Of a DNA stretch of 64,000 nucleotides, positions 53,892 to 61,854 are shown piece after piece; position 1 is the stretch's first letter; each line of letters begins with the position of its first letter. Both the position numbers and the translations under genes were made by a program. The notes under the pieces are model-generated. The model ran no database searches. It was not told the DNA's origin and saw nothing but the letters and a program-made list of their open reading frames with translations. Source of the DNA: an uncultured Dehalococcoidia bacterium (lineage in GTDB: Bacteria; Chloroflexota; Dehalococcoidia; Lucifugimonadales; Lucifugimonadaceae); contig OY282385.1 in NCBI GenBank assembly GCA_958295935.1, positions 992,001-1,056,000 on the forward strand. The letters run 5' to 3'.

Positions 53892-54290
53892 ATGACAACA
53901 GCCATCTCTACAATCCCCGTCCGGTCAGACACACTGCCCGAGAACACCAACTATAGCGACGATGGGTGCGAGCTATCCACCTCGTGCCTCTCATGCCCCC
54001 TGCCGATGTGCAAGTACGACGACCCAGGATGGCTCAACAGGGCAAGCAAGCGGGAGCGCAGCGAAAAGATCTGCCGCTTGCGAGCAGATGGAGTGCCCGC
54101 TCATGAAATCGCCAAGCGCATCGGGGTCAGCTCGCGCACAGTACACCGCACCTTGAAGAGAGGGCCGGAACCGTACGCCCGGGAAGACGAGGGGCCCCAG
54201 CTGACGCTTCAGGAGCTCGCCCATAGGTCCCTGTTCCGGGCGAGAGATCCGCTCCCGCCGATACTGAAAGGCCTCCCACGCGCCAGCTAG
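53892..54290 (+). CDS. Cys-rich helix-turn-helix protein
   Basis: This 132-residue protein has a four-cysteine cluster (C26, C32, C35, C40 in DGCELSTSCLSCPLPMCKYD), then a helix-turn-helix (about 57-90: KICRLRADGVPAHEIAKRIG followed by VSSRTVHRTLKRG) of the resolvase/Hin type, and a Pro/Arg-rich C-terminus. It may be a DNA-binding regulator or small phage-packaging-type protein. GAGGAGAGC lies just before the ATG. It follows the SOS-boxed gene on the same strand and is probably co-transcribed. Confidence 0.65.
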   Translation: MTTAISTIPVRSDTLPENTNYSDDGCELSTSCLSCPLPMCKYDDPGWLNRASKRERSEKICRLRADGVPAHEIAKRIGVSSRTVHRTLKRGPEPYAREDEGPQLTLQELAHRSLFRARDPLPPILKGLPRAS

Positions 54291-54401
54291 TCAGGCAAGA
54301 GGCCGCCCCGATTCACACGGCAGGACCGGACGTCTCTAACGAAGCGTCAACCGGGGCGCCGACCGGCCCGACTAGCCAGGCCGCGCATCCACCCGCCGCG
54401 C

Positions 54402-55103
54402 TCAGGACTCGTCCGCAGCGGTTCCCGGCTCCGACGCGCCCACGTTGACCTGCTCCCCCGTTGCCTGGAAGATCGCTCGCTCCGCAATGTTCGTCGCCCG
54501 GTCAGCTATGCGCTCGATATTGTGAGCCGCCCACATCAGGTACGTACCCCGAACCACGTTCGCCGGAGAGGCTTTCATGAGATCGAACAGCTCGGAGCGC
54601 ACCCTATGATTGAGGCGGTCCACGCGGTCGTCATCGGGAGACAGGCTTTGAGCAATCTCAAACGCGCGCTCCGGGTCGCGTTCCAAAAAAGACTCCAGGC
54701 TGCGCTTGACCATACTCACCGCTATCTCACCCATACGGGGAATATCGATCAACTCTTTGAGCGGAGGATCGTCGCCCATCATCAGGCTGATCTTGGCTAT
54801 CCCCTCAGCATAATCCCCCATGCGTTCCAGCTCGTTCGCCAACTCCATGATGGTGATGATGCGGCGCAGATCCCTGGCCAGAGGCGCCTCACGACGCAGC
54901 AAACGGATGCAACCCTTCTCTATCTCCCATTCCTTCTCGTCTATGTCGTCATCCCGGTCGATAACAGAGCGCGACTGTTCCAGATCCCGGTTCTTCAGAG
55001 CAGACAGAGAGTCAAATATGGAGCCCTCGACCATACCGCCGAGCAGCACCACGTTCGCCTCCAGTTGTCCAAGCTCCCTGTCGAATCTCTCGCGTACCTG
55101 CAT
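54402..55103 (-). CDS. phoU: Phosphate signalling protein PhoU
   Basis: This 233-residue protein has two tandem PhoU domains of three helices each, with the metal-binding (E/D)xxxD motifs (SVIDRDDDIDEKEWEIEK in the first repeat, SPDDDRVDRLNHRV in the second). It binds the PstB/PhoR complex and prevents uncontrolled phosphate uptake. The start MQVRERFDRELGQLEANVVLLGGMVE is characteristic. It is 40 bases downstream of pstB in the same operon. pstS, pstC and pstA are not in the neighbourhood. Confidence 0.93.
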   Translation of the reverse strand: MQVRERFDRELGQLEANVVLLGGMVEGSIFDSLSALKNRDLEQSRSVIDRDDDIDEKEWEIEKGCIRLLRREAPLARDLRRIITIMELANELERMGDYAEGIAKISLMMGDDPPLKELIDIPRMGEIAVSMVKRSLESFLERDPERAFEIAQSLSPDDDRVDRLNHRVRSELFDLMKASPANVVRGTYLMWAAHNIERIADRATNIAERAIFQATGEQVNVGASEPGTAADES

Positions 55104-55143
55104 GGCCTCGTTCCTGTGATCAGCGGCAATCCGCGGCTAAGCC

Positions 55144-55977
55144 TCAGCCAATCCTGCCCGTAACGTACGCCTCGGTCCGAGGATCCTTGGGCGCGCCGAA
55201 TATCTGCTCGTTGGCCCCGTACTCGATCAGCCTGCCAACACGCTCCTCACCAGCCATGAGCGCCGCCGCATAATCCGATATGCGAGATGCCTGCTGCATG
55301 TTGTGCGTCACGATCACGATGCTCACCTGCAAAGACAACTCGCGGATGAGAGCCTCGATGTGCTGCGTCGATATCGGGTCCAGAGCGGAAGCCGGCTCAT
55401 CCATGAGCACCACCTCCGGCTCCACCGCAAGCGCGCGGGCGATGCACAACCGCTGCTGCTGACCGCCCGAAAGGCTCAGCCCGCTATCCTTCAGGCGGTC
55501 CTTCACCTCCTCCCACAGCGCAGCGCGGCGCAGAGACCGCTCGACGACCTCGTCAAGGTTCACGTCAAGGGAGTTGATGCGAGGCCCGAACGCAACGTTG
55601 TCATAGATGCTCTTGGGGAAAGGGTTCGGCCGCTGGAACACCATCCCGATCCGAAAGCGAATCTCGGTAGGATCCTGCGCCGTCGAATAGATCGGCTGAG
55701 AGTTGAAGAGTACCTGCCCTGATATTTGGGCAATGGGTATCAACTCGTTCATCCGGTTGAAACAGCGGATCAGAGTGCTCTTTCCGCATCCGGACGGGCC
55801 GATGATGGCCACCACGCTGTTACGGGGGATCTGGAAGGAAATGTCCTCTATAGCCGGAGCGCCGCCGTAACTGACGCTGAGGTTCCTAGCCTCCAGAACC
55901 ACTTCCGACTCGTCGAAAGACACTATGTTCTCGGCTGACGCCGCTCCGGTAAGCGAACGTGTATCCGTGAGGGTCAT
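55144..55977 (-). CDS. pstB: Phosphate ABC transporter ATP-binding protein
   Basis: This 277-residue ATPase energises high-affinity phosphate import. Walker A is GPSGCGKST (60-68), followed by [17 protein letters not shown] (a PstB hallmark), [21 protein letters not shown], the signature [33 protein letters not shown] and the H-loop [16 protein letters not shown]. The N-terminal 25 residues precede the conserved region and may be a flexible extension. It is followed directly by phoU; the membrane components PstC/PstA must be encoded elsewhere. Confidence 0.95.
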   Translation of the reverse strand: MTLTDTRSLTGAASAENIVSFDESEVVLEARNLSVSYGGAPAIEDISFQIPRNSVVAIIGPSGCGKSTLIRCFNRMNELIPIAQISGQVLFNSQPIYSTAQDPTEIRFRIGMVFQRPNPFPKSIYDNVAFGPRINSLDVNLDEVVERSLRRAALWEEVKDRLKDSGLSLSGGQQQRLCIARALAVEPEVVLMDEPASALDPISTQHIEALIRELSLQVSIVIVTHNMQQASRISDYAAALMAGEERVGRLIEYGANEQIFGAPKDPRTEAYVTGRIG

Positions 55978-56063
55978 TCTGGGTCTGCTCCGGCTATGCG
56001 AACCGGCGAAATGCCGCGTTGCCGCCTGCGGCCCGATTTTAGCCGCGCGAGATTAACGAAGTT

Positions 56064-57332
56064 CTAATCTTCACTGCCCATGAAGTCCACCACCACAGTC
56101 GCCCAGCCAAAATCGGTTCCACGCAGACCCCTGCCGCTGGTGGGAGAGTAGAACTCCCTGAACCCATTCGCATCAACCGCTTCCAGTGACCGCGCAGCCA
56201 AAGTTTCCGAAAGCTCGCTATACCCCCGCCGGTTCAGGCCGCGCACCAGAAACCAGTTCAGGTTCATGCACACCGGCCCCCTCCAGATCATCGACTCCCC
56301 CTCAGCGTCGAAAGCCGGGTCGGAAGCGGCCACGCTCGGAACCGGCAGCTTCGTCCAGAACTCCCCAGGGTTCGTGAGATGCTCGCCGATTACTCGCTCC
56401 ACGCGCTCGCGCGGCGTTCCCGGAAGGATGATAGGAAAAAGTGAGCCCGCGGTAAGCGCGCCGCTCGGCGCACGGTCGCGACCCAGCAAATATCGGTAAC
56501 AGCCCGACGCTTCATCCCACGAGTGAACGTCGAGAGCCCTCTGAACCGCTTCCGCCCGCGTCTCGGCCCTGGCCGCCGCGTCGACCTCGCCGGCTTCCCG
56601 GTATAGCCTGCCCAGCGAGTGCAGGCCGTCCGCGTACACAGCGTTGACGAACGGGTCGATAGCCATGAAGCGGTCCGCAGCCTCCAGCCGGCGGAAGTCG
56701 AAACCCTTGCGGCAGTTGAACCAGTCCAGCCGCCTCAGCGCCCACAGCACCCCCTTGCGAGACGGGTTCCTCAGCCCAAGAGCTTGATCGAACGCCGGCG
56801 AGTTGTCCAGCCCGCACTCGAACGGTGAAATGATCGAAATCAAGCCGTCACCCAAGGCATCCCGCTCCCGCGCAAGCCAGTCGTAATAGGCCGCGGTCGC
56901 GGGCAGCGCTTCCCGCAGAAAGCCGTCCCCGCTGGAGGCCCTGTGCACCGCCTCCACAGCCTGCGCAAGCATCGGAGGTTGGATCATACCCGTGTGCCGC
57001 CTGCGCCATTCGGAAACCGGCCCTTGTGCAAAGGCCAATGCGCGCAGCCCACCCAGACGACCCCAGTAGACCACGTGACCAATGAAGCCATCCGACCGCT
57101 GAGTGAGCAGCAGCGTCCGCAACTCCCGTTGAGCCATCTCTACGTCGAGCCGGGCCAACGCTATGGCGTGAAAGCAAGAGTCCCAAAACCATTGCCACGT
57201 GTAACGGCCCGGCGACGGGCGCACGTAGTAGAAGCCCCGGCGATAGTAAGGGTCGTAACCGCTGCGCACGTTGTCCCGCAGCTGCAAAAGCGCCCTGTGG
57301 CGAAGTCCGCTATACGAAAGTGAATCGTCCAT
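56064..57332 (-). CDS. GH63-type glycoside hydrolase, mannosylglycerate-hydrolase-like
   Basis: This 422-residue (alpha/alpha)6-barrel protein has YYRRGFYYVRPSPGRYTWQW followed by FWDSCFHAIAL, which matches the substrate-binding start of MGH/GH63 glycosidases. Later features are HTGMIQPPMLA, SPFECGLDNSPAFD (probable general acid Asp) and GESMIWRGPVCMNLNWF, with the last catalytic acidic residues near NGFREFYSPTSGRGLRGTDFGW. Characterised relatives hydrolyse mannosylglycerate or glucosylglycerate, compatible solutes of salt- or heat-stressed cells. No solute synthase is adjacent. Confidence 0.85.
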   Translation of the reverse strand: MDDSLSYSGLRHRALLQLRDNVRSGYDPYYRRGFYYVRPSPGRYTWQWFWDSCFHAIALARLDVEMAQRELRTLLLTQRSDGFIGHVVYWGRLGGLRALAFAQGPVSEWRRRHTGMIQPPMLAQAVEAVHRASSGDGFLREALPATAAYYDWLARERDALGDGLISIISPFECGLDNSPAFDQALGLRNPSRKGVLWALRRLDWFNCRKGFDFRRLEAADRFMAIDPFVNAVYADGLHSLGRLYREAGEVDAAARAETRAEAVQRALDVHSWDEASGCYRYLLGRDRAPSGALTAGSLFPIILPGTPRERVERVIGEHLTNPGEFWTKLPVPSVAASDPAFDAEGESMIWRGPVCMNLNWFLVRGLNRRGYSELSETLAARSLEAVDANGFREFYSPTSGRGLRGTDFGWATVVVDFMGSED

Positions 57333-57598
57333 GGTGGCAGTTTAAGTCAAACACGGCCGGATCGCGACCACGTCTGCGCCGCTCCATCCCGACTCCCGCA
57401 TTGCGCCGCGCCGCCCACAACCCCGCAAATCCCGCCCCTACGTTCCTACCCGGCTTGTAAACTTCTCACCTCGTAAGCAGCTTGGGCTGATAGGGAATCA
57501 AAACGTTGTCCCATGAAAACGTGATAGCCCTCTGACCCGGCGCTAGACTGAGAACAAACCTTGGCCGTCAGTACCGGCCTGCCACCCATACGCCTTCC

Positions 57599-58747
57599 AT
57601 GACCGCGAAAGCCTCACCCAACGCGCTCCCCCGCCCTTCCGGGCCCGGCGCGCCGTCGATCCTCGACCTCTCCAACGATGAGATCGAGCGGCTCGTGGCC
57701 GGAATGGGCGAGCCCGCCTTTCGATCCCGTCAGCTATGGCGCTCACTGTACAAGGACGCAGCCCGGTCGTTCGACGAGATGACGACGCTCGCTCGCTCCC
57801 TAAGATCATCGCTGGCCGAGAGCTTCACCATCGACCCACTCACCACGGTGATGTCCCTAGACTCCAAGGACGGCTCTACCACCAAGGCGTTGTTCAGACT
57901 GCCCGACGGAGAGTTGATAGAGACGGTACTGATGCGATACGAGAGGGACGGACACCGGAGGCCCAGGCGCACCGTGTGCATATCCACCCAAGCAGGATGC
58001 GCCCTCGGATGCACGTTCTGCGCCACCGGCCAGCAGGGTTTCTCGCGGCAACTGAGCGCCGGGGAAATCATCGCCCAGGTACTCCACGCGGTGCGAGTCG
58101 CTAGAGCCGAAGATGCAATCTCATCCCGGAGCGGCGGAGTACCATGGCCCGTGCCCGTCTCGAACGTGGTGTTCATGGGCATGGGCGAGCCGCTCGCCAA
58201 CTACGACAACACCATCGAGGCCATACGAAGGCTGAACGACCCCCAAGGCACGGGCATCGGGGCGAGGCGCGTCACGGTGTCCACGGTCGGCCTGCCGCCC
58301 CAGATAATCAGGTTGGCCGCAGAACCCTTCCAGGTCAACCTCGCCGTCTCCCTCCACGCCCCTGACGACGAGACCCGCTCGCAGACCATGCCAGTAAACC
58401 GCCGGTATCCCATCGCCTCCCTGCTGGACGCGTGCAAAACCTACGTTGCGCGCACCAACCGCCGGGTGTTCTTCGAGTACGTCCTGCTCGATGGGCAGAA
58501 CGACGCGCCAGAGCAGGCCCACAAGCTCGGACGATTGCTCAAAGGCATCCTGTGCCACGTAAACCTCATACCCGTCAATCCCACCGCCCACGGCCCATAC
58601 CGGCGGCCAGGCACGCGCAGGACAGCCGCATTCCGATCAGCCCTGCAAGGCTATGGAGTGCCCAGCACCGTGCGCATGGAAAAGGGCATAGACATAAACG
58701 CCGGCTGCGGCCAACTCCGAGCAAGAGCCGTCAACCAACATGGATGA
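57599..58747 (+). CDS. rlmN: Dual-specificity 23S rRNA/tRNA adenine C2-methyltransferase
   Basis: This 382-residue radical-SAM enzyme methylates C2 of A2503 in 23S rRNA (and A37 in some tRNAs). The cluster motif is CALGCTFCATGQQGFSRQLSAGEI; the N-terminal domain shows AFRSRQLWRSLYKDAARSFDEM; later motifs are NVVFMGMGEPLANYDN, VSTVGLPPQI and SLHAPDDETR. The second catalytic cysteine lies in the C-terminal DINAGCGQLR. ATG 57599 leaves a 20-residue Pro-rich lead-in before ILDLSNDEIE. Confidence 0.95.
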   Translation: MTAKASPNALPRPSGPGAPSILDLSNDEIERLVAGMGEPAFRSRQLWRSLYKDAARSFDEMTTLARSLRSSLAESFTIDPLTTVMSLDSKDGSTTKALFRLPDGELIETVLMRYERDGHRRPRRTVCISTQAGCALGCTFCATGQQGFSRQLSAGEIIAQVLHAVRVARAEDAISSRSGGVPWPVPVSNVVFMGMGEPLANYDNTIEAIRRLNDPQGTGIGARRVTVSTVGLPPQIIRLAAEPFQVNLAVSLHAPDDETRSQTMPVNRRYPIASLLDACKTYVARTNRRVFFEYVLLDGQNDAPEQAHKLGRLLKGILCHVNLIPVNPTAHGPYRRPGTRRTAAFRSALQGYGVPSTVRMEKGIDINAGCGQLRARAVNQHG

Positions 58748-58886
58748 CAGCCAACCCCTTCCCGCACGCCCCGCCTAGGGCAGGGCGTATAGCGGCCAAA
58801 ACCGCTCGTACAAGATTGCTCCAGACTCTGGAACTATCCTTTTCGGTCATTTCGCCGATAGCGGTCGGCGGTATACGCGGAGTGTT

Positions 58887-59621
58887 TCACAGTGATATCC
58901 AGTTATCTTGATAACCAACTATCTTAAGTACGTCGTCAGGCGATACTATCGGCACATTTTGTGTAATTGAAAACTGCCTGGCAGAGTTTGGCACTGCGCG
59001 AATAATAGTGAACTGGCTACCGTGCGGCTGCCATGTGAATCGATGCACTCCATCAGAAATGTTCCGGCCCTCCAGGTTATTTCGTTTATTGGTTGACCAT
59101 GTAAAGTTCATTGGATTGAATCGGACCGCTTCTTCTTCAAATATGACAAATTCTCTGGTTCCCATATTCCTCAGAAGCACGACAATGCGCAAATCATCAA
59201 ACTCTCGCATAGCTTCATCGACACGCGCATTCCAAATCGAGAGTACCGCTCTGCCGGTTTCCTGTGGATCCAACCGTGGATTTGAAATGCCAACTGAATA
59301 GTCAGGTGAATTCCTGCCAGATATCAAGCGTACGCTCGATTGTGCGAACGGATAGCGAAATTTGACCGTCTTTATAGACCAGGCGCAGCTATTTAATACA
59401 ACATCTGCCGCGCCGAGCGGACTGGCCCGGTGCGTTCCGCCGATAGCGTCCGCGAATATGCTCCCAAAATCATCGCCCGTGACGTCACTACGACCGATAG
59501 CGAGCCGGTGGACGACTTGGCGACCTATCTCTCGGATAATTTCGCTAGGGATCTGGCCAAAAAGATATAGCCCTGTACGGCGGAGCGCCGACCCCATAAG
59601 ACGGGGATCCCTGTATGACAT
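58887..59621 (-). CDS. Probable type II restriction endonuclease (partner of C5-methylase)
   Basis: This is a 244-residue AT-rich gene whose product I cannot place in a named restriction family. The N-terminal 60 residues are helical (SEIIREIGRQVVHRLAIG), followed by GGTHRASPLGAADVVLNSCAWSIKTVKF, where D73 and K84 could form a PD-(D/E)xK core. ISGRNSPDYSVGI and LRNMGTREFVIFEEE follow. The last 60 residues contain a hydrophilic beta-rich end. ATG 59621 lies within the methylase 3' end, so the genes overlap by 77 bases. This arrangement, a same-strand gene overlapping a C5-methylase, strongly suggests the cognate endonuclease. Confidence 0.65.
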   Translation of the reverse strand: MSYRDPRLMGSALRRTGLYLFGQIPSEIIREIGRQVVHRLAIGRSDVTGDDFGSIFADAIGGTHRASPLGAADVVLNSCAWSIKTVKFRYPFAQSSVRLISGRNSPDYSVGISNPRLDPQETGRAVLSIWNARVDEAMREFDDLRIVVLLRNMGTREFVIFEEEAVRFNPMNFTWSTNKRNNLEGRNISDGVHRFTWQPHGSQFTIIRAVPNSARQFSITQNVPIVSPDDVLKIVGYQDNWISL

Positions 59622-60618
59622 CCACCACACCCCTGATCGCAGCCTCCGCCACCGGAACAGGCACCGCGTTGCCGGTCTGCTTGCGAGTCTGGGAATCGTT
59701 GCATACGATGCCGAAATCATCCGGAAAGCCTTGCAGGCGAAGCAGTTCTCGCGGCGTGAAACGCCGCTCCCCGTCAACAAGCAAATAATTGTAGGAAGCT
59801 CCCGCCCTGAGAGCACACGCCCAGGGGTGGCTGGAAATGTTCCCCCCCTTGTTCTCGTGCCATATCGCCGGGCGGATATCCGTATGATGCCGGGCCTGCC
59901 GCTTGCGCCTGATGTGCGCGGAAGCGTAATACTTGGGAGCCGGGTCAGATTCCAGGATCTCTTCCAGCGGTTTCAGAGGAAGCGGTGCAGTAGGCCACGG
60001 GAATCTCTCGAACCTCTCGATAGACGCAACTATTATGGTCCGTTCGCGCTTCTGTGGAAGCCCAAAGTCGAGAGCGTTCAGAACCCGGTAATCAGCACAA
60101 TAACCGAGCCCTGCAAGATCATCCAGGATCTGCCGAATCACCGTGCCGCGGGCGACAGTAGTCAGCTGCTTGACGTTCTCAAGCACGATTCCACGAGGCC
60201 TCTTACCCTCGATTATCCGCACTATCTCAAACCAGAGCGTACCGCGTGGATCGGAGAAGGCCTGCATATTCCCAATTATCGAGAACGGCTGACACGGAAA
60301 GCCCGCGAGCAGAATATCGTGATCCGGGATATTGGCCGCGTCAATCGCCCTAATATCGCCGGACGGCTCGATCCCGAAATTGGCGCGATAAGACTTCCGG
60401 GCCTCTTCGTCGATGTCGCAGGCAAAGACAGGGCGCATACCCAGATTGGTCGCGGCTACGTGGAATCCGCCAATGCCGCAAAAGAGGTCCGCGAAACTCT
60501 TCTGCACCGCAGAACCCCGCCCCGGCAAATGACCGCCAAGAGCAACGCGGTTCAACTTAAGCGGCGTGACGGCCTGCCGGTAGCCATCACGTCGATTGAC
60601 CTTCTCAGTTGAAACCAT
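59545..60618 (-). CDS. DNA cytosine-C5 methyltransferase
   Basis: This 357-residue m5C methylase contains the full motif set: FADLFCGIGGFHVA (I, 43-56), LLAGFPCQPFSIIG (IV, catalytic C109), GIVLENVKQL (VI), LPQKRERTIIV (VIII), a target-recognition domain with ARHHTDIRPAIWHE, and RKQTGNAVPVPVAEAA (X). A Vsr endonuclease elsewhere in the window would be the matching mismatch repair enzyme. The frame opens 40 residues before the first motif; a start downstream of 60618 cannot be excluded. Confidence 0.95.
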   Translation of the reverse strand: MVSTEKVNRRDGYRQAVTPLKLNRVALGGHLPGRGSAVQKSFADLFCGIGGFHVAATNLGMRPVFACDIDEEARKSYRANFGIEPSGDIRAIDAANIPDHDILLAGFPCQPFSIIGNMQAFSDPRGTLWFEIVRIIEGKRPRGIVLENVKQLTTVARGTVIRQILDDLAGLGYCADYRVLNALDFGLPQKRERTIIVASIERFERFPWPTAPLPLKPLEEILESDPAPKYYASAHIRRKRQARHHTDIRPAIWHENKGGNISSHPWACALRAGASYNYLLVDGERRFTPRELLRLQGFPDDFGIVCNDSQTRKQTGNAVPVPVAEAAIRGVVDVIQGSPSYGVGAPPYRAISFWPDP

Positions 60619-60869
60619 CGGGGTTTCTCTACCCCCGCTTACTCACTCAGTTTGCCCCTGCCAGATGCAAATTGTGCACTCTTCCCAGGCACGTACACCG
60701 CCCGGCGCACCTGAGTCGTCGTCGGGTACGCCCCGCACTATATCGTTTCCCCGTGCTCGCAGCCCCCGCGGTGGCAGCCTTGGGGGGCCCCGCGCGCTAT
60801 GTAGCTCTCCGTCCGCTTTGATCACTCTCGCCGGAACCGCGACCGCCGTCCGTCGGCATCCACACTTCC

Positions 60870-61649
60870 CTAGTGGTCTCTCACCACGGGCACGCCCTCC
60901 ATGAGACCCGCGTCGTACATCTCGTTCCAGTTGTCCAGGAACGTGTGGTTCCATTCGTCCGTCAGCTTGTTCTGCATCATCTCCTCGAATATCGGCCAGA
61001 AGATGATGATGCCGTCCGCCCTGTCCCGCAGCGCACGGTAGGCGGTGTCCACCGAGCGCACCAGCGCGGCGGTGATGTAAGGCCGCTGCGCCCACTCCTC
61101 GAACATTGTCCGGCACTCCCGCACGAGCTTCGTAGGGTCTCCCCCCACGTCCCTGTACGGCTCGCAGAAAGGCAGTATGTGCGTGGCCCCGGCGTTCGCT
61201 ACCACAGCCGCCTGGGACAGCGTAAAGACGGTGGTGCACATAGTTTCCACATCGGCCTTTGACAACTCCCGAAAAGCCCCCAGCCCATGCACCGTGCACG
61301 GAATCTTCAGTACCACCTGGTCCGACATTTTGGTGAAAACCTCGCCCGTATCCAGTAGCTCATCGGTCGAATGACCGTCGATCTCCACCACCACCTGCTT
61401 ATCCGTGATGTCCAAATAGCGCTGCACCACTTCCGTGACCTGCCCATACTTCTTGACCATGTCGTTGAGCACCACGGTGTTGGTGACGACCCCCGCAGCG
61501 CCCAGCGGGAGCCAATCCTTGAGATCCTCCGGGTCGCCCGCGAGCCAAATGGACGGCCCCGGTTGGCTGAACTTGGAAAGGACCGCAGGGCCTACGTCCT
61601 CTGCATCCTCTGCGGCAACGCTTGTGCTGGGCTGTGCGCTGGTGGTCAT
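60870..61649 (-). CDS. Transaldolase-family protein
   Basis: This 259-residue TIM-barrel enzyme is of the transaldolase/fructose-6-phosphate aldolase fold. The Schiff-base lysine is in DQVVLKIPCTVHGLGAF, with LGAAGVVTNTVVLND upstream (the site where transaldolases have TTNPS/L). It lacks the usual C-terminal SPF/GRI motif, so the catalytic specificity is not certain. The segment DGIIIFWPIFEEMMQNKL is unusual for the family. The frame is open to 61745, but ATG 61649 begins where similarity and composition become protein-like. A Fur-like palindrome lies 124 bases upstream. Confidence 0.8.
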   Translation of the reverse strand: MTTSAQPSTSVAAEDAEDVGPAVLSKFSQPGPSIWLAGDPEDLKDWLPLGAAGVVTNTVVLNDMVKKYGQVTEVVQRYLDITDKQVVVEIDGHSTDELLDTGEVFTKMSDQVVLKIPCTVHGLGAFRELSKADVETMCTTVFTLSQAAVVANAGATHILPFCEPYRDVGGDPTKLVRECRTMFEEWAQRPYITAALVRSVDTAYRALRDRADGIIIFWPIFEEMMQNKLTDEWNHTFLDNWNEMYDAGLMEGVPVVRDH

Positions 61650-61772
61650 GGCGTGGTTTCTCCGATTGCAGGCGAGCGGTTGCGGAAAGCTCGACGGGCG
61701 TGCCGGTATGGATAGACGCAGGCAGTTTACCGCGCCGGCAGCCAATGCGCGGCCCCAGGATCAACCTGTGTC

Positions 61773-61791
61773 TCTAATGATAATCATTGAC
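61773..61791. promoter_or_regulatory. Fur-box-like palindrome
   Basis: AATGATAATCATT (61776-61788) is a perfect odd palindrome identical in its core to the three boxes at 33616-33796. It extends to TCTAATGATAATCATTGAC, with 7 of 9 bases in the left half and 6 of 9 in the right half agreeing with the classical Fur box. It lies between the Fe-S oxidoreductase stop and the transaldolase-family start. Confidence 0.55.
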
Positions 61792-61854
61792 GCAAAGGAT
61801 GCCAGGTCTCGCCAAGACAGTGCAGCGGGGCCGACCGCGCCCCGACGCGAGACC

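Noticed and set aside
59622-59816. N-terminal extension of the endonuclease-like gene
   Set aside because: It lies within the methylase in another phase and is Arg/Cys-rich; the conserved-looking protein starts at 59621.
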